A DNA stretch of 64,000 nucleotides, taken from contig JACKJI010000005.1 of assembly GCA_020638035.1 (NCBI GenBank), positions 62,001 to 126,000 of the forward strand. Direction: 5' to 3'. Position numbers and translations under genes: made by a program. The stretch is from Hyphomicrobiaceae bacterium (GTDB lineage: Bacteria; Pseudomonadota; Alphaproteobacteria; Rhizobiales; Hyphomicrobiaceae). Below the pieces are notes generated by a model, which worked only from the letters and a program-made list of their open reading frames with translations, did no database searches and had not been told where the DNA came from. Below are positions 8,050 through 16,173 of the stretch, piece after piece (positions within the stretch are counted from its first letter, which is position 1; every line of letters starts with the position of its first letter).

Positions 8050-11000
8050 CTACTCGGCGGCAGCCTGCCTGCGGATGGTGAGCTGGTTGAGGATCGCCCT
8101 CAGGGCGGCCGCCTTCAGTGGCTTGCGCAGCATGGTCAGCTCGTGTCCCTTAACTTCGCGCTGCACTTCCAGCGTATGATCCGCCGTGATGATGACGGCC
8201 GGAACCTCCTGCTCCAGCGCCTTGCGAATCCGCAGCACCGCATCGACGCCCGTCCCGCTGTCCAGATGGAAGTCGGCCAGCAGAATGTCGGGAACGAACG
8301 GCGCTTCTTCGAGAAGCGTAACCGCCGCGTGCGCGCTGGGTGCCGTGCGCACCGTGCACCCCCATCCCGTCAGCAGCGCTTCCATCCCCGACAGGACGGC
8401 AGGCTCATTGTCGATGCACATCACAGTGAGGCCTGCCAATCCGCCCGACCGCGGTTGTGGCGTGGTCTCGGGAGCGGCGAGCGTGCGTGGTGGCGCAGCG
8501 GGTACGCGCACTGAGAAGTTGGAGCCCTGTCGCGGTTGTGATGCAAGGCGGATACGATGATTGAGGATCCGGCAGATGCGTTCCACGATCGAAAGTCCGA
8601 GCCCGAGACCGCGCACGTTGGAGCCTGGTCCCTCCAGTCGCTGGAACTCCTTGAAGATCACCGTCTGCTTGTCGCGCGGTATGCCGGGTCCGGTATCGAG
8701 GACCTGCACGTCGATCTCCTCGCCGCGGCGTCGCGCACCGAGCAGCACCGTTCCCGTCCGGGTGTATTTGATCGCGTTGGCAACGAGGTTCTGCAGGACG
8801 CGGCGCAGCATGCGGCGGTCCGAGCGCAGCCACACCGATGTCGGCGCCACCTTGAGGGTGAGCCCCTTTTCGCGCGCCATCGGCTCGAACTCGACGAGCA
8901 GTTGTGCGAACACCTCGCTCAGTGGGAAGTCGTTGATGTCGGGCTCCATCCGCCCGGCGTCCATGCGCGAGATCTCGATCAGCGCAGAGAAAATCTCCTC
9001 GACCGCCGACAATGATGCATCGACGTTCTTGGCAAGTTTCTCCTCGGTCTCCGGCAGCGGCCGCTCGCGAAGGCTTGTCGCGTAAAGACGTGCCGCATTG
9101 AGCGGCTGCAGGATGTCGTGGCTTGCCGCGGCGAGGAACCGCGTCTTGTCGAGGTTCGCTTCGTCCGCCTTTGACTTGGCGATGGCCAGCGCTGCGTTGA
9201 CTTCCAGAAGTTCCGCGGTCCGCTCCCGCACCCGCCGCTCGAGCGTCTCGTTGGCGCGCGCCAGTGCGTTTGCCGCAGCAACTCGGTCGGTAATATCGGA
9301 GAACGTTGTCACGATGCCGCCTTGTGGCATCGAGCTTGTGCGGATCTCGATATGGCGCCGTCCCGACAGGATGCGTTCCTGGAACGTCTCCTTGCGTACC
9401 GCCAGGCGGTAGAGCCGGCTCTCCACGAGTTGATCGATATCGCCTGGTCCGAAGTCACCGCGCTCCGCCAGCACCCGCAGGATCTTGTTGAGTGGAGCGC
9501 CGACCCGCCCGATCTCCGGCGGCAGCTCGAGCAGCTCCCGGAACTGCCGGTTCCAGCAGATGAGCCGCATATCCTTGTCGAAGACGGACAGCCCATGCCG
9601 CACCTGGTCGAGCGCTGATTGCAGCAGGTCGCGGTTGTATTGCAGCGCCTCGGAAGCGTCGTCGAGCAGCTTCATCGCCGACTGGCTCGACATGTTGCCG
9701 CGCTTGAGCAGCAAGGACAACACGAGTCGCGCTGATGCCGAGCCGATTGCACTCGACAGCAGATGCTCTGAGAAGCGCACCGCGGGAATGTCCACCTCGG
9801 CTTCGCGCGACGGCGCGATGTTACGGCTGGCCAGATACTCGTTGAAGGAGCGGGCGGCGCGATCCATGCCGACATATTGCCCGACGGTGCGTTCCAGGTC
9901 CGACATCGTCACGCTGGTTCGCCACAGCCGGAACGCGGGAGTGTTGGCCACGCTGCGTGGGGCATCGTCCTGGATGAAGGACTGTGCCTGAATCCGCTCG
10001 ATGGGCTCGGGCGGCCTCAGCAGCGATACGGTGAGATAGGACAGCACGTTTGCTGAGAGGCTCCAAAGCACGCCGTGCGTCAATGGCTCGAACTGCAGAT
10101 AGAAAAGCGCCTGAGGTCGCAACAGGCCGATACCGAATGGACCATCCTCGATGAGCGACATCGGCAGCAAGCCAGCCTTGGCAAACCAGGGCAGAACGAG
10201 CGTGTAGGCCCACATGCCACTGCCGGCGAGCAGTCCGGCAATGGCGCCCCGCGCCGTGCCCTTGCGCCAGATGAGGCCGATGAAGAAAGCCGGCGCGAAC
10301 TGCGCCATCGCCGCGAACGACAGAAGGCCGATTGCGGCAAGCCCGGACGAACGCCCGACGAGCTGGTAGACGAGGTAGCCGAGCAAGAGCAGGACCGCGA
10401 TCGAGATGCGCCGGATCAACAGGAGCGCGGAGGCCATGTCCTCCTGCTTGGGCGCTTCGATCAGGTTCTGGCGCAGCAGCACCGGCACGACGAGGCCGTT
10501 GCAGACCATGATGGCGAGCGCCACCGATTCGACGATCACCATCGCCGTTGCCGCCGACAGGCCACCGAGGAACGCCACCAGCGTCAGCGCCTTGCTGCTG
10601 GCTGAGATCGGGATTGCCAGCATGAAGAAGTCGGGGTCGTGGACGCCCGTCTTGAATTGCATCATGCCGGCTGCTGCGATCGGAATGACGAAGATGTTGA
10701 TCAGCAGCAGATAGAGCGGAAACAGCCAGGCGGCCCGGCGGACCTCCGCCTCCGAGTTGTTTTCGACGACGGCCACGTGGAACTGGCGCGGTAGAAGCAG
10801 CACGGCCACGAAACTCAGCAGCGTTACGGTGAGCCATGTGCCGCCGTTGAAGCCCTGGCTGAACAGGTTCGTGACGATCGGACTTTCCTCCGCGCGCTGC
10901 AGGAACGCGCCGGGCTCGCCGTACAGGTTCAGCATGACGAAAAGGCCAACCGCGACGAACGCCACCAGCTTGACGACCGACTCGGCCGCGATTGCGAGCA

Positions 11001-11583
11001 TCAGGCCGTCCTGGTGCTCGGTGGCGTCGATGTGGCGGGTCCCGAACAGGATCGCGAACGCGGCAAGCACGAGGGTGATGACGAGCGCCGTGTCGACGAA
11101 GCCGATGCGTGGCACGTCGATCGCCGAGATCGCATTGGCGCCGAGCAGCGTTTCCACCGAAACGTTGATCGCCTTCAGCTGGAGGGCGATGTAAGGCAGC
11201 GAACCGAAGATGGCGACGAGCGTGACAATCGCCGCCACCCACTGGCTTTTGCCGTAGCGCGAGGCGATGAAATCAGCGACCGAAGTGACGTTCTGGCTCT
11301 TGGCAATGCGGACGATGCGCAACAGCAGCCGATAACCCAGGGTGAACATCAGGATCGGGCCGAGGTAGACCGGAATGAAGTCATAGCCCGTGGTGGCAGC
11401 GAGCCCGACGCTGCCGAAAAATGTCCACGATGTACAGTATACGGCAAGTGAGAGGGCGTAGATGTATGGCCGCCCCGAATGCGCATCCGCCAGCCGCAGT
11501 GTGCGATCGCCAATCCAAGCCAGCGCAAAAAGACCGCTGAGATACAGCAGCGCGACGCCGACGATGATCCAGCCTTCGATCAT
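8050..11583 (-). CDS. crbS: CrbS-like hybrid sensor kinase with N-terminal Na+/solute symporter domain
   Basis: An 1177-residue inner-membrane sensor. Residues 1-530 form an SSS/PutP-like transporter domain with about 13 hydrophobic segments (VYCTSWTFFGSVGLAATTGY early on is characteristic). A PAS-like region (about 660-770, ending SDITDRV) and a short coiled coil follow. The dimerisation/phosphoacceptor helix has His822 in ASHDILQPLNAARL. An HATPase domain (about 920-1040, with NLVANAIKYT, DTGPGI, GLGLGLSI) and a C-terminal receiver with Asp1104 in ILLADFHLDSG complete it. This is the CrbS/MxtR architecture, whose partner is the LuxR-type regulator found convergently 60 bases away. The transporter domain is thought to sense or carry acetate. 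The start codon lacks a strong Shine-Dalgarno. Confidence 0.88.
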   Translation of the reverse strand: MIEGWIIVGVALLYLSGLFALAWIGDRTLRLADAHSGRPYIYALSLAVYCTSWTFFGSVGLAATTGYDFIPVYLGPILMFTLGYRLLLRIVRIAKSQNVTSVADFIASRYGKSQWVAAIVTLVAIFGSLPYIALQLKAINVSVETLLGANAISAIDVPRIGFVDTALVITLVLAAFAILFGTRHIDATEHQDGLMLAIAAESVVKLVAFVAVGLFVMLNLYGEPGAFLQRAEESPIVTNLFSQGFNGGTWLTVTLLSFVAVLLLPRQFHVAVVENNSEAEVRRAAWLFPLYLLLINIFVIPIAAAGMMQFKTGVHDPDFFMLAIPISASSKALTLVAFLGGLSAATAMVIVESVALAIMVCNGLVVPVLLRQNLIEAPKQEDMASALLLIRRISIAVLLLLGYLVYQLVGRSSGLAAIGLLSFAAMAQFAPAFFIGLIWRKGTARGAIAGLLAGSGMWAYTLVLPWFAKAGLLPMSLIEDGPFGIGLLRPQALFYLQFEPLTHGVLWSLSANVLSYLTVSLLRPPEPIERIQAQSFIQDDAPRSVANTPAFRLWRTSVTMSDLERTVGQYVGMDRAARSFNEYLASRNIAPSREAEVDIPAVRFSEHLLSSAIGSASARLVLSLLLKRGNMSSQSAMKLLDDASEALQYNRDLLQSALDQVRHGLSVFDKDMRLICWNRQFRELLELPPEIGRVGAPLNKILRVLAERGDFGPGDIDQLVESRLYRLAVRKETFQERILSGRRHIEIRTSSMPQGGIVTTFSDITDRVAAANALARANETLERRVRERTAELLEVNAALAIAKSKADEANLDKTRFLAAASHDILQPLNAARLYATSLRERPLPETEEKLAKNVDASLSAVEEIFSALIEISRMDAGRMEPDINDFPLSEVFAQLLVEFEPMAREKGLTLKVAPTSVWLRSDRRMLRRVLQNLVANAIKYTRTGTVLLGARRRGEEIDVQVLDTGPGIPRDKQTVIFKEFQRLEGPGSNVRGLGLGLSIVERICRILNHRIRLASQPRQGSNFSVRVPAAPPRTLAAPETTPQPRSGGLAGLTVMCIDNEPAVLSGMEALLTGWGCTVRTAPSAHAAVTLLEEAPFVPDILLADFHLDSGTGVDAVLRIRKALEQEVPAVIITADHTLEVQREVKGHELTMLRKPLKAAALRAILNQLTIRRQAAAE

Positions 11584-12004
11584 GGACGCAATTGCACCAG
11601 GCTTCCGGACGAACAGGCGCGCCTGAGGTTCGCAGGCGCAGTTGCCGGTCGCATGCGCTCAACGAGCGCCGCCACCGTCACAAGCAACATACTTTGCGTA
11701 CGGGAGGAGAAGAAGCCCAGAAATTGCGGGTAGATGTGCCTGCAACCTTAATACGCCTCTCCGCTGCGACCGCCGGCATGCGCCCGATTAGGTCATCCGG
11801 CGGCGCTACTCATGTTCGGATCAGTCGAGCTGCCACGCTCGCCGAATGCTGGTATATCGGCGCTCAGGCAGCCTTTATCTTTGCTATCCGATCGGGCGGT
11901 GTCGCGGTCCGACACACAAGGACAGCCAGCTACGATCGGGGGGTGCCGTTGGTTGCTTGCTGGATTGTTCCAGCCGGGGAGAAAGCCAGGGGAAGGTTAA
12001 CGCC
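11584..12004. other. Divergent intergenic region, nothing recognised
   Basis: 421 bases between the kinase gene (minus) and mscL (plus). Open frames continuing into mscL from upstream have no family similarity. The Shine-Dalgarno for mscL (GGGGAAGG) lies at its right end. No other element was recognised. Confidence 0.5.
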
Positions 12005-12412
12005 ATGGGCATGCTTCAGGAATTCAAGGAATTTGCAGTTAAGGGCAATATGATCGACATGGCCGTCGGCATCATTATCGGCGGCGCGTTCGGCACCATC
12101 GTCAAGTCGCTTGTCGAGGACGTCATCATGCCGCCGATCGGCATGCTGCTCGGCGGCGTCGATTTTTCAGACATCAAGATCCCGTTGAAGGCAGCCGAGG
12201 CCGGCAAGGACGCCGTGACGATGAACATCGGCACCTTCCTGAACAACGTCATCAGCTTCCTGATCGTCGCCTGGGCCGTCTTCATGCTGGTGAAGGCGAT
12301 CAACGAGCTGAGGAAGCGCTTCGAGAAAGAAAAGACCGCACCTGCCGCCCCGGCCGAGCCGACGCTGCAGGAGAAGCTGCTCATGGAGATCCGCGATTCG
12401 CTGAAGAAGTAG
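12005..12412 (+). CDS. mscL: Large-conductance mechanosensitive channel MscL
   Basis: A 135-residue homopentameric inner-membrane channel that opens at high membrane tension to release solutes during hypo-osmotic shock. The N-terminal helix MLQEFKEFAVKGNMIDMAVG and the pore-lining GIIIGGAFGTIVKSLVEDVI are near-consensus. A short periplasmic loop, the second membrane segment (NNVISFLIVAWAVFMLVKAI) and a charged C-terminal helix (LLMEIRDSLKK) follow. GGGGAAGG precedes the ATG at 12005, and length is standard for the family. A bidirectional terminator follows at 12458. Confidence 0.97.
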   Translation: MGMLQEFKEFAVKGNMIDMAVGIIIGGAFGTIVKSLVEDVIMPPIGMLLGGVDFSDIKIPLKAAEAGKDAVTMNIGTFLNNVISFLIVAWAVFMLVKAINELRKRFEKEKTAPAAPAEPTLQEKLLMEIRDSLKK

Positions 12413-12457
12413 CGGCGCCGGGTCGGACAGTGCGCACTCACGAGTTCACGCAACGAG

Positions 12458-12489
12458 AAAACCCCCGTCGATCACTCGGCGGGGGTTTT
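12458..12489. terminator. Rho-independent terminator, bidirectional
   Basis: AAAACCCCCG and CGGGGGTTTT form a perfect 10-bp stem around a short loop. The T-run on one strand and A-run on the other let it end both mscL (plus) and the convergent radical SAM gene (minus). Confidence 0.9.
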
Positions 12490-12515
12490 GGCTGTTCATA
12501 GAGACAGGTTCAGTT

Positions 12516-13499
12516 TCAGGAGCAGCTGCCGCCACCAAGCACGCAGAACTTTGCGCAGTGCGGGTGGCACAGCTTGATTGCGCCGTGATCGAACATGCCG
12601 CTGTCGGCACGGGCCGCGTCAGCGAGTGTCGATCCCATCTCGAACGCCGGCTCGTAGGGAAGCAGGGTACACGGCACGACGCTGGGCAGTTCCGCGCCCT
12701 TGCGTTTGACGATCATGCGGGAGGAGGCACACATCATCGAATCGGGTGACTTGCCAAGGATCGACCAGCAGGCGACCGTGATCTCGGGCACATCATGGCT
12801 TCCGTCCATCTCTGGAAAGAGCACTGTGATTTCGGCATCGTCCGCATCGAACGGCCAGCCCCGGCTTTCATAGAGTGCCTTGTAGCCGGCACGCGCCTTA
12901 GCCTCCGTCTCGCCCCAGCAGGTACGCCCCGCGATTGCCACCCGGAAGTTGTTGGCGACAAGCCAATCGAGACCCTCGAGCGTCTTGGCCCAGGTGCGCT
13001 TGCCGCGCTCCGCCTCGTGCAGCTCCTCGGTGTAATGGTCGAGGCTGACCCTCATCGAGAGCAGATCGCGGTAGCGCGCGTTGAGCGCCAGCAACTGCTT
13101 CTTCACGTTCGGTCGCAGCATAGGCTGCATGGCATTTGTGAGCACCAGCACCTGGAAGCCCATGCCGAGTGCGTCTTCAAGCATGGTTCCGAGTTGAGCA
13201 TTGAGAAATGGCTCGCCGCCCGTGAAGCCGATTTCGCGCGTGCCGGCGGATTTCGCCTCGAGCAGGAACGCGCGAACCTCCTCGGCGCTGAGGTAGGCAA
13301 GGCGGTCGTTGGATGGGCTTGATTCGATATAGCAATTGACGCACGTGATGTTGCACAGCGATCCGGTGTTGATCCAGAGCGTGTCGAGCCGGTTCAGCGC
13401 CACCTGGGCTCGAGTCTGACCCGAGAGGGTCCGGTCCGGATCGGAGAACTTGCCGCCGTCCGTGGGAGCCAAGACTTTCGTGGCTGTCAGTGCATTCAT
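12516..13499 (-). CDS. Radical SAM protein with Cys-rich C-terminus
   Basis: A radical S-adenosylmethionine enzyme of 327 residues from ATG 13499. The [4Fe-4S] motif appears early as SLCNITCVNCYIESSPS (CxxxCxxC), followed by GFTGGEPFLN, the SAM-binding GGE motif. The C-terminal 20 residues are unusually rich in His and Cys (CHPHCAKFCVLGGGSCS) and end almost at a cysteine, which may hold a second cluster in the manner of SPASM or twitch domains. The substrate is unknown; neighbours give no clue, and no RiPP precursor gene was found beside it. Start choice is uncertain: the frame is open to 13625, but the extra residues are basic and unlike the family. Confidence 0.8.
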   Translation of the reverse strand: MNALTATKVLAPTDGGKFSDPDRTLSGQTRAQVALNRLDTLWINTGSLCNITCVNCYIESSPSNDRLAYLSAEEVRAFLLEAKSAGTREIGFTGGEPFLNAQLGTMLEDALGMGFQVLVLTNAMQPMLRPNVKKQLLALNARYRDLLSMRVSLDHYTEELHEAERGKRTWAKTLEGLDWLVANNFRVAIAGRTCWGETEAKARAGYKALYESRGWPFDADDAEITVLFPEMDGSHDVPEITVACWSILGKSPDSMMCASSRMIVKRKGAELPSVVPCTLLPYEPAFEMGSTLADAARADSGMFDHGAIKLCHPHCAKFCVLGGGSCS

Positions 13500-13873
13500 G
13501 TTCAAACCCGCGATTACCCTCGCCTGCCCTGTCCGATCGACTACGGCCGGGCGCTCAAATTCGTTACGCAAATCCCCGCGCTCGTAAATCTTGCGCGGCG
13601 GCAGCCGTCTGGCGGTGCACGGCACAGCATCAGCGACGCTCGCTGCATCCTATTCCACCAACTCACGGCTCGCACCAAGTCACAAACTCATCAGCTTCTG
13701 TGATGGGGCGATCAGCGGCACCTTGGCTCTCTCATGTATCGGGGGACGTGGACGGAGACTGCCGCGCCCGGACACGGTGCGTTGGGAGAGGTGGGCGCCG
13801 AGGGCCCCGCGCGTTGCTGACCCGCCAACCTGGCTTTGCGCCTGCCTGCGCCTATGCTAGATGAAGCCCTTCG
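13500..13873. other. Region upstream of the radical SAM gene and of the tRNA fragment
   Basis: 374 bases without a convincing gene. A TATGCT box at 13853-13858 lies 15 bases before the tRNA-Gly fragment and is probably the original -10 element of that tRNA gene. Short open frames here are not protein-like. Confidence 0.45.
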
Positions 13874-13911
13874 GCGGGCGTAGTTCAGTGGTAGAACGAC
13901 AGCTTCCCAAG
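13874..13911 (+). pseudogene. 5' fragment of tRNA-Gly(CCC)
   Basis: 38 bases identical to the 5' part of the intact tRNA at 15042, covering the acceptor 5' strand, D arm and anticodon arm through CTTCCCAAG. The sequence then departs into GAATTTCCC. It has no T arm or 3' acceptor strand, so it cannot fold as a tRNA. It probably marks the left attachment site. Confidence 0.85.
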
Positions 13912-14064
13912 GAATTTCCCCCACAATCAAATCAATGACTTGAGTGCTGTTGGGCGCTCATTGAGCACTGGTTTCGGGGATGGTGTGCGTTCGTCGAATC
14001 GACTAATCTCGGGAAGTCGTTCGCCCTCATCGTGGCGTTAGACCGATGGTGCCAGTTCGACGCG

Positions 14065-14155
14065 GCACATCGCACATCGCACATCGCACATCGCACATCG
14101 CACATCGCACATCGCACATCGCACATCGCACATCGCACATCGCACATCGCACATC
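14065..14155. repeat. Heptanucleotide tandem array, 13 copies of GCACATC
   Basis: 91 bases of perfect seven-base units with no interruption. Because seven is not a multiple of three, every frame reads the same seven-residue cycle; on the minus strand this is MCDVRCA. Copy number of such arrays usually varies between strains. It lies inside the tRNA-flanked insertion. Confidence 0.97.
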
Positions 14156-14312
14156 GCATTTCGCTGGAGCGATACACCGGCGTGACTGTTTCCGCCGCCT
14201 AGCAGGTTACTAGGCCCCCCGTAGCTGGCGTGGTTAGCGCGAGCAAGACTGCAATGCGCATTGCCCGGCCTCAACTGGCTCGTGGCTGCGAGCCGACTGG
14301 ATGGAGATATCC

Positions 14313-14390
14313 ATGCACGTCGAGCTCTACATCGACCTCGCGAGCGTCATCGTGGCTGTTGCCATACTTGCGCGGGTTATTCTGAGATGA
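14313..14390 (+). CDS. 25-residue single-pass membrane microprotein
   Basis: A short gene starting MHVELYIDLASV, with a hydrophobic run rich in Val, Ile, Ala and Leu in the middle and ending ARVILR. A purine-rich GGATGGAGATATCC, containing GGAG, precedes the ATG, and a strong hairpin terminator follows the stop by four bases. Start, stop, ribosome site and terminator together make it a credible gene despite its length. The product would be one membrane helix with a short acidic N-terminus and a basic end, like known stress-related or regulatory microproteins and some type I toxins. Function is unknown; there is no clear antisense RNA promoter to prove a toxin-antitoxin arrangement. Confidence 0.5.
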   Translation: MHVELYIDLASVIVAVAILARVILR

Positions 14391-14394
14391 CCGA

Positions 14395-14420
14395 AAGCCC
14401 CGCTGCCAAGCGGGGCTTTT
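14395..14420. terminator. Rho-independent terminator between convergent island genes
   Basis: AAGCCCCGC pairs perfectly with GCGGGGCTT around TGCCAA, followed by T's. It ends the microprotein gene (stop at 14390) and sits right after the stop of the minus-strand gene at 14423, so it can serve both. Confidence 0.88.
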
Positions 14421-14422
14421 GC

Positions 14423-14755
14423 CTATATGCCGAGTTCTTTTTTGAGTTCGTCGAGGGGTGCTGAGGTCTTTTTTATAAGGTCAACGACTTTTTGTTCAGT
14501 CGGTGTCTTCGCGTAGATGATTGGCTCGAAGCAACGATGGCACATTTGGCGACGTTCCGCTTGGTCTAGCTTCGCAAAGAGATACTGAGCCTGAGCCCTG
14601 AGGTTATTGTTCTCTGCGATGAGATGTGAGTGTCCGCAGTCATGGCGACACGCAATGCAGGGCGGGTATCTTGGGTCGGTCTTGCCGCTAGCTCCAATTG
14701 AGTACCCAATGAGTAAAGTAATGAATGAAACTCCTCGTACTATTGCGATGGTCAT
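14423..14755 (-). CDS. Small Cys/His-rich membrane-anchored protein of unknown function
   Basis: A 110-residue protein. Residues 1-22 (IVRGVSFITLLIGYSIGASG) are hydrophobic and look like a signal anchor. PPCIACRHDCGHSHL (residues 31-45) and QMCHRCFEP (about 70-78) give a Cys/His pattern suggesting a zinc ribbon. A helical stretch (NNNLRAQAQYLFAKLDQAER) lies between them, and the C-terminus is charged. The codon use is clearly more A/T-rich than surrounding genes, as expected for the insertion it lies in. I do not recognise the family; phage- or island-encoded small zinc-ribbon proteins are the nearest analogy. It converges on the microprotein gene. Confidence 0.6.
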   Translation of the reverse strand: MTIAIVRGVSFITLLIGYSIGASGKTDPRYPPCIACRHDCGHSHLIAENNNLRAQAQYLFAKLDQAERRQMCHRCFEPIIYAKTPTEQKVVDLIKKTSAPLDELKKELGI

Positions 14756-15041
14756 AACATTTCTCGCTCAATCCCACGGCCGCTAGTGAGAAGCCGTGAG
14801 CCTGAACGCACTAGCTAATATTTGGTCATCGTACCATCTGACTGACAGTCGTCAAAACCAGTGGTGTGGATAGCGAAGGTCTAGGCGTATCAACGAGGAT
14901 GCTTTGGCTGGTGGGAATTTTAGGCACCGATTAGGCACTTAGAGCCGCGTCCAAGCAGGTGTGCTGGTATAGATTGCTCTCAGAGGCGGTATGACGAACC
15001 GCTAGACGCATCAATGTCCTAAGGATATAGCGTTTGGTAGT

Positions 15042-15116
15042 GCGGGCGTAGTTCAGTGGTAGAACGACAGCTTCCCAAGCTGTATGTCGTGGGTTCGATT
15101 CCCATCGCCCGCTCCA
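15042..15116 (+). tRNA. tRNA-Gly (anticodon CCC)
   Basis: Full cloverleaf: acceptor GCGGGCG pairs with CGCCCGC. The D arm is GTTC/GAAC. The anticodon stem ACAGC/GCTGT closes a seven-base loop TTCCCAA (anticodon CCC, reading GGG). The T arm contains GGTTCGATTCC. CCA is encoded at 15114-15116. A -10-like GATATA at 15024-15029 precedes it. The 5' 38 bases are duplicated at 13874. Confidence 0.97.
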
Positions 15117-16173
15117 TCCATTTCCCTGTCCATGCCGGCACCGCGGGCCCGACCACCTGGGCGCGTCGTTGGTAAGGCCATTACCGACGTCGCTCTCGAA
15201 GTCGGTGTGCCGTTGGTCACCCTCACAACATTCACCTTGAACCGACCGGCGAATTTCGCCGGTCCAAAATCATCGCGGCACATGCAGCGTGCGCGTGAAG
15301 GCGACTGCGGCGCCACTCCGAGAATGAGCGCCGCGTTGGGCGACGAGAGATCACAAGAAGCATGCCTGTCGTCGTGTCGTCGCGCCTGTGTGCGACGCTC
15401 GCTCGGCCGCTGGTCGGCAGGCCTCCGAGGCAGTCTGACTTTGTCCTCGCGTGAGCACAATGCGTCGACATGTATATGCGCCTAAAAATCGCCGCTGGTA
15501 TCGGTTAACCTTTGAGACGTCTTGGCGTGGTCTTGGCGCGACCGGCAACTAATCTGCACGGCGCCGATTGATCCTAATATATAGAAGGACTAGGTTGGCG
15601 GAGGACTGATCAGTTGTTATTGTGCAGCCGACTTCAGTCCTGTCGTGCTGCTCGAAGTGTGTTGGGCAGCGTTAGCGGCATTGGCGAGTGGAGCGCCAAA
15701 GTCGAAATCGCGGGTCGGGCAGTGGCGTTGCCATGTCCGCGATTCCGCGTTCGGGCTTTGTATGGGCCCGGCGCTTTCGTATCGAGTAGTGCGTATAGTA
15801 CGAGTAGCGCAGGATGTTAGGACTCCAAGTGCCGCGCGAGACCAGCGATAGACCCGTTGGGCACCGTGACCGGCGGGGTTCCACTCTCAGGGGTGGAGCC
15901 GCTCCATTGCTCCGTTCCTCATCGGCAGGCGCTCGGCTGAGCGTGGCCCGCCGCATTCTTTGTGCCTCTGAAAATTTGAATGCGCGGGACGATGTCCCGA
16001 CGCACGCATGGGTTCGCGAATGCGGACGGGCGTGGCTGCTCGCCGCCAATTCGGCGCACTCCAACACCATCAAGAAAGACGATGATTGGCAGGTTTTGGC
16101 TTTTCGCAGGGCAAGTCCCGGCGAGAAGCGATTGCTGTCGTGATTTCCATAAGCTCCACCCCGGGGATGAGAC
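15117..16173. other. 1.06-kb region without a recognisable gene
   Basis: Between the tRNA and the Sel1-repeat gene several frames are open in both directions, but they are rich in Arg, Ser and Cys with no family-like motif, which is usual for spurious frames in GC-rich DNA. A perfect hairpin lies at 15244-15264. A TTAACC site of the kind bound by CtrA lies near 15508. The gene at 16174 probably has its promoter in this stretch. Confidence 0.5.
15244..15264. other. Perfect 9-bp hairpin, no T-tract
   Basis: GACCGGCGA and TCGCCGGTC flank an ATT loop. It lies about 130 bases after the tRNA. Without a T-run on either strand it is not a standard terminator; it may act in RNA processing or be incidental. 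Confidence 0.4.

Larger units (their letters stand above)
13874..15041. mobile_element. 1168-bp insertion in tRNA-Gly(CCC) locus, probable island remnant
   Basis: The first 38 bases of tRNA-Gly, GCGGGCGTAGTTCAGTGG onward through the anticodon loop, occur twice. They stand alone at 13874-13911 and inside the intact gene from 15042. This is the footprint of site-specific integration within a tRNA gene: the target is split at the anticodon-loop region and the incoming DNA supplies a new 5' half. Between the copies lie a GCACATC tandem array, a membrane microprotein gene with terminator and a small Cys-rich protein gene, with visibly lower GC in 14420-15040. No integrase is present, so it is either a deleted island, a satellite mobilised in trans, or an att-flanked remnant. 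Confidence 0.7.

Noticed and set aside
9821..11242. 473-codon minus-strand frame overlapping the hybrid kinase
   Set aside because: Same strand but different frame from the kinase, whose SSS-domain motifs are unambiguous; the alternative is Arg/His/Ala-rich without motifs.
13874..13911. Second functional tRNA-Gly gene
   Set aside because: Sequence identity stops at the anticodon arm; the T arm and 3' acceptor strand are missing.
14065..14155. CRISPR array
   Set aside because: The repeat unit is only seven bases with no spacers; it is a simple tandem array.
13932..14274. Cys-rich repeat proteins (MCDVRCA cycles) on the minus strand
   Set aside because: The heptamer array gives the same peptide in every frame; there is no ribosome site or flanking domain, so the frames are by-products of the repeat.
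15053..15485. Protein-coding gene overlapping the tRNA
   Set aside because: Open frames here include the tRNA sequence itself and show no ribosome site or family similarity.
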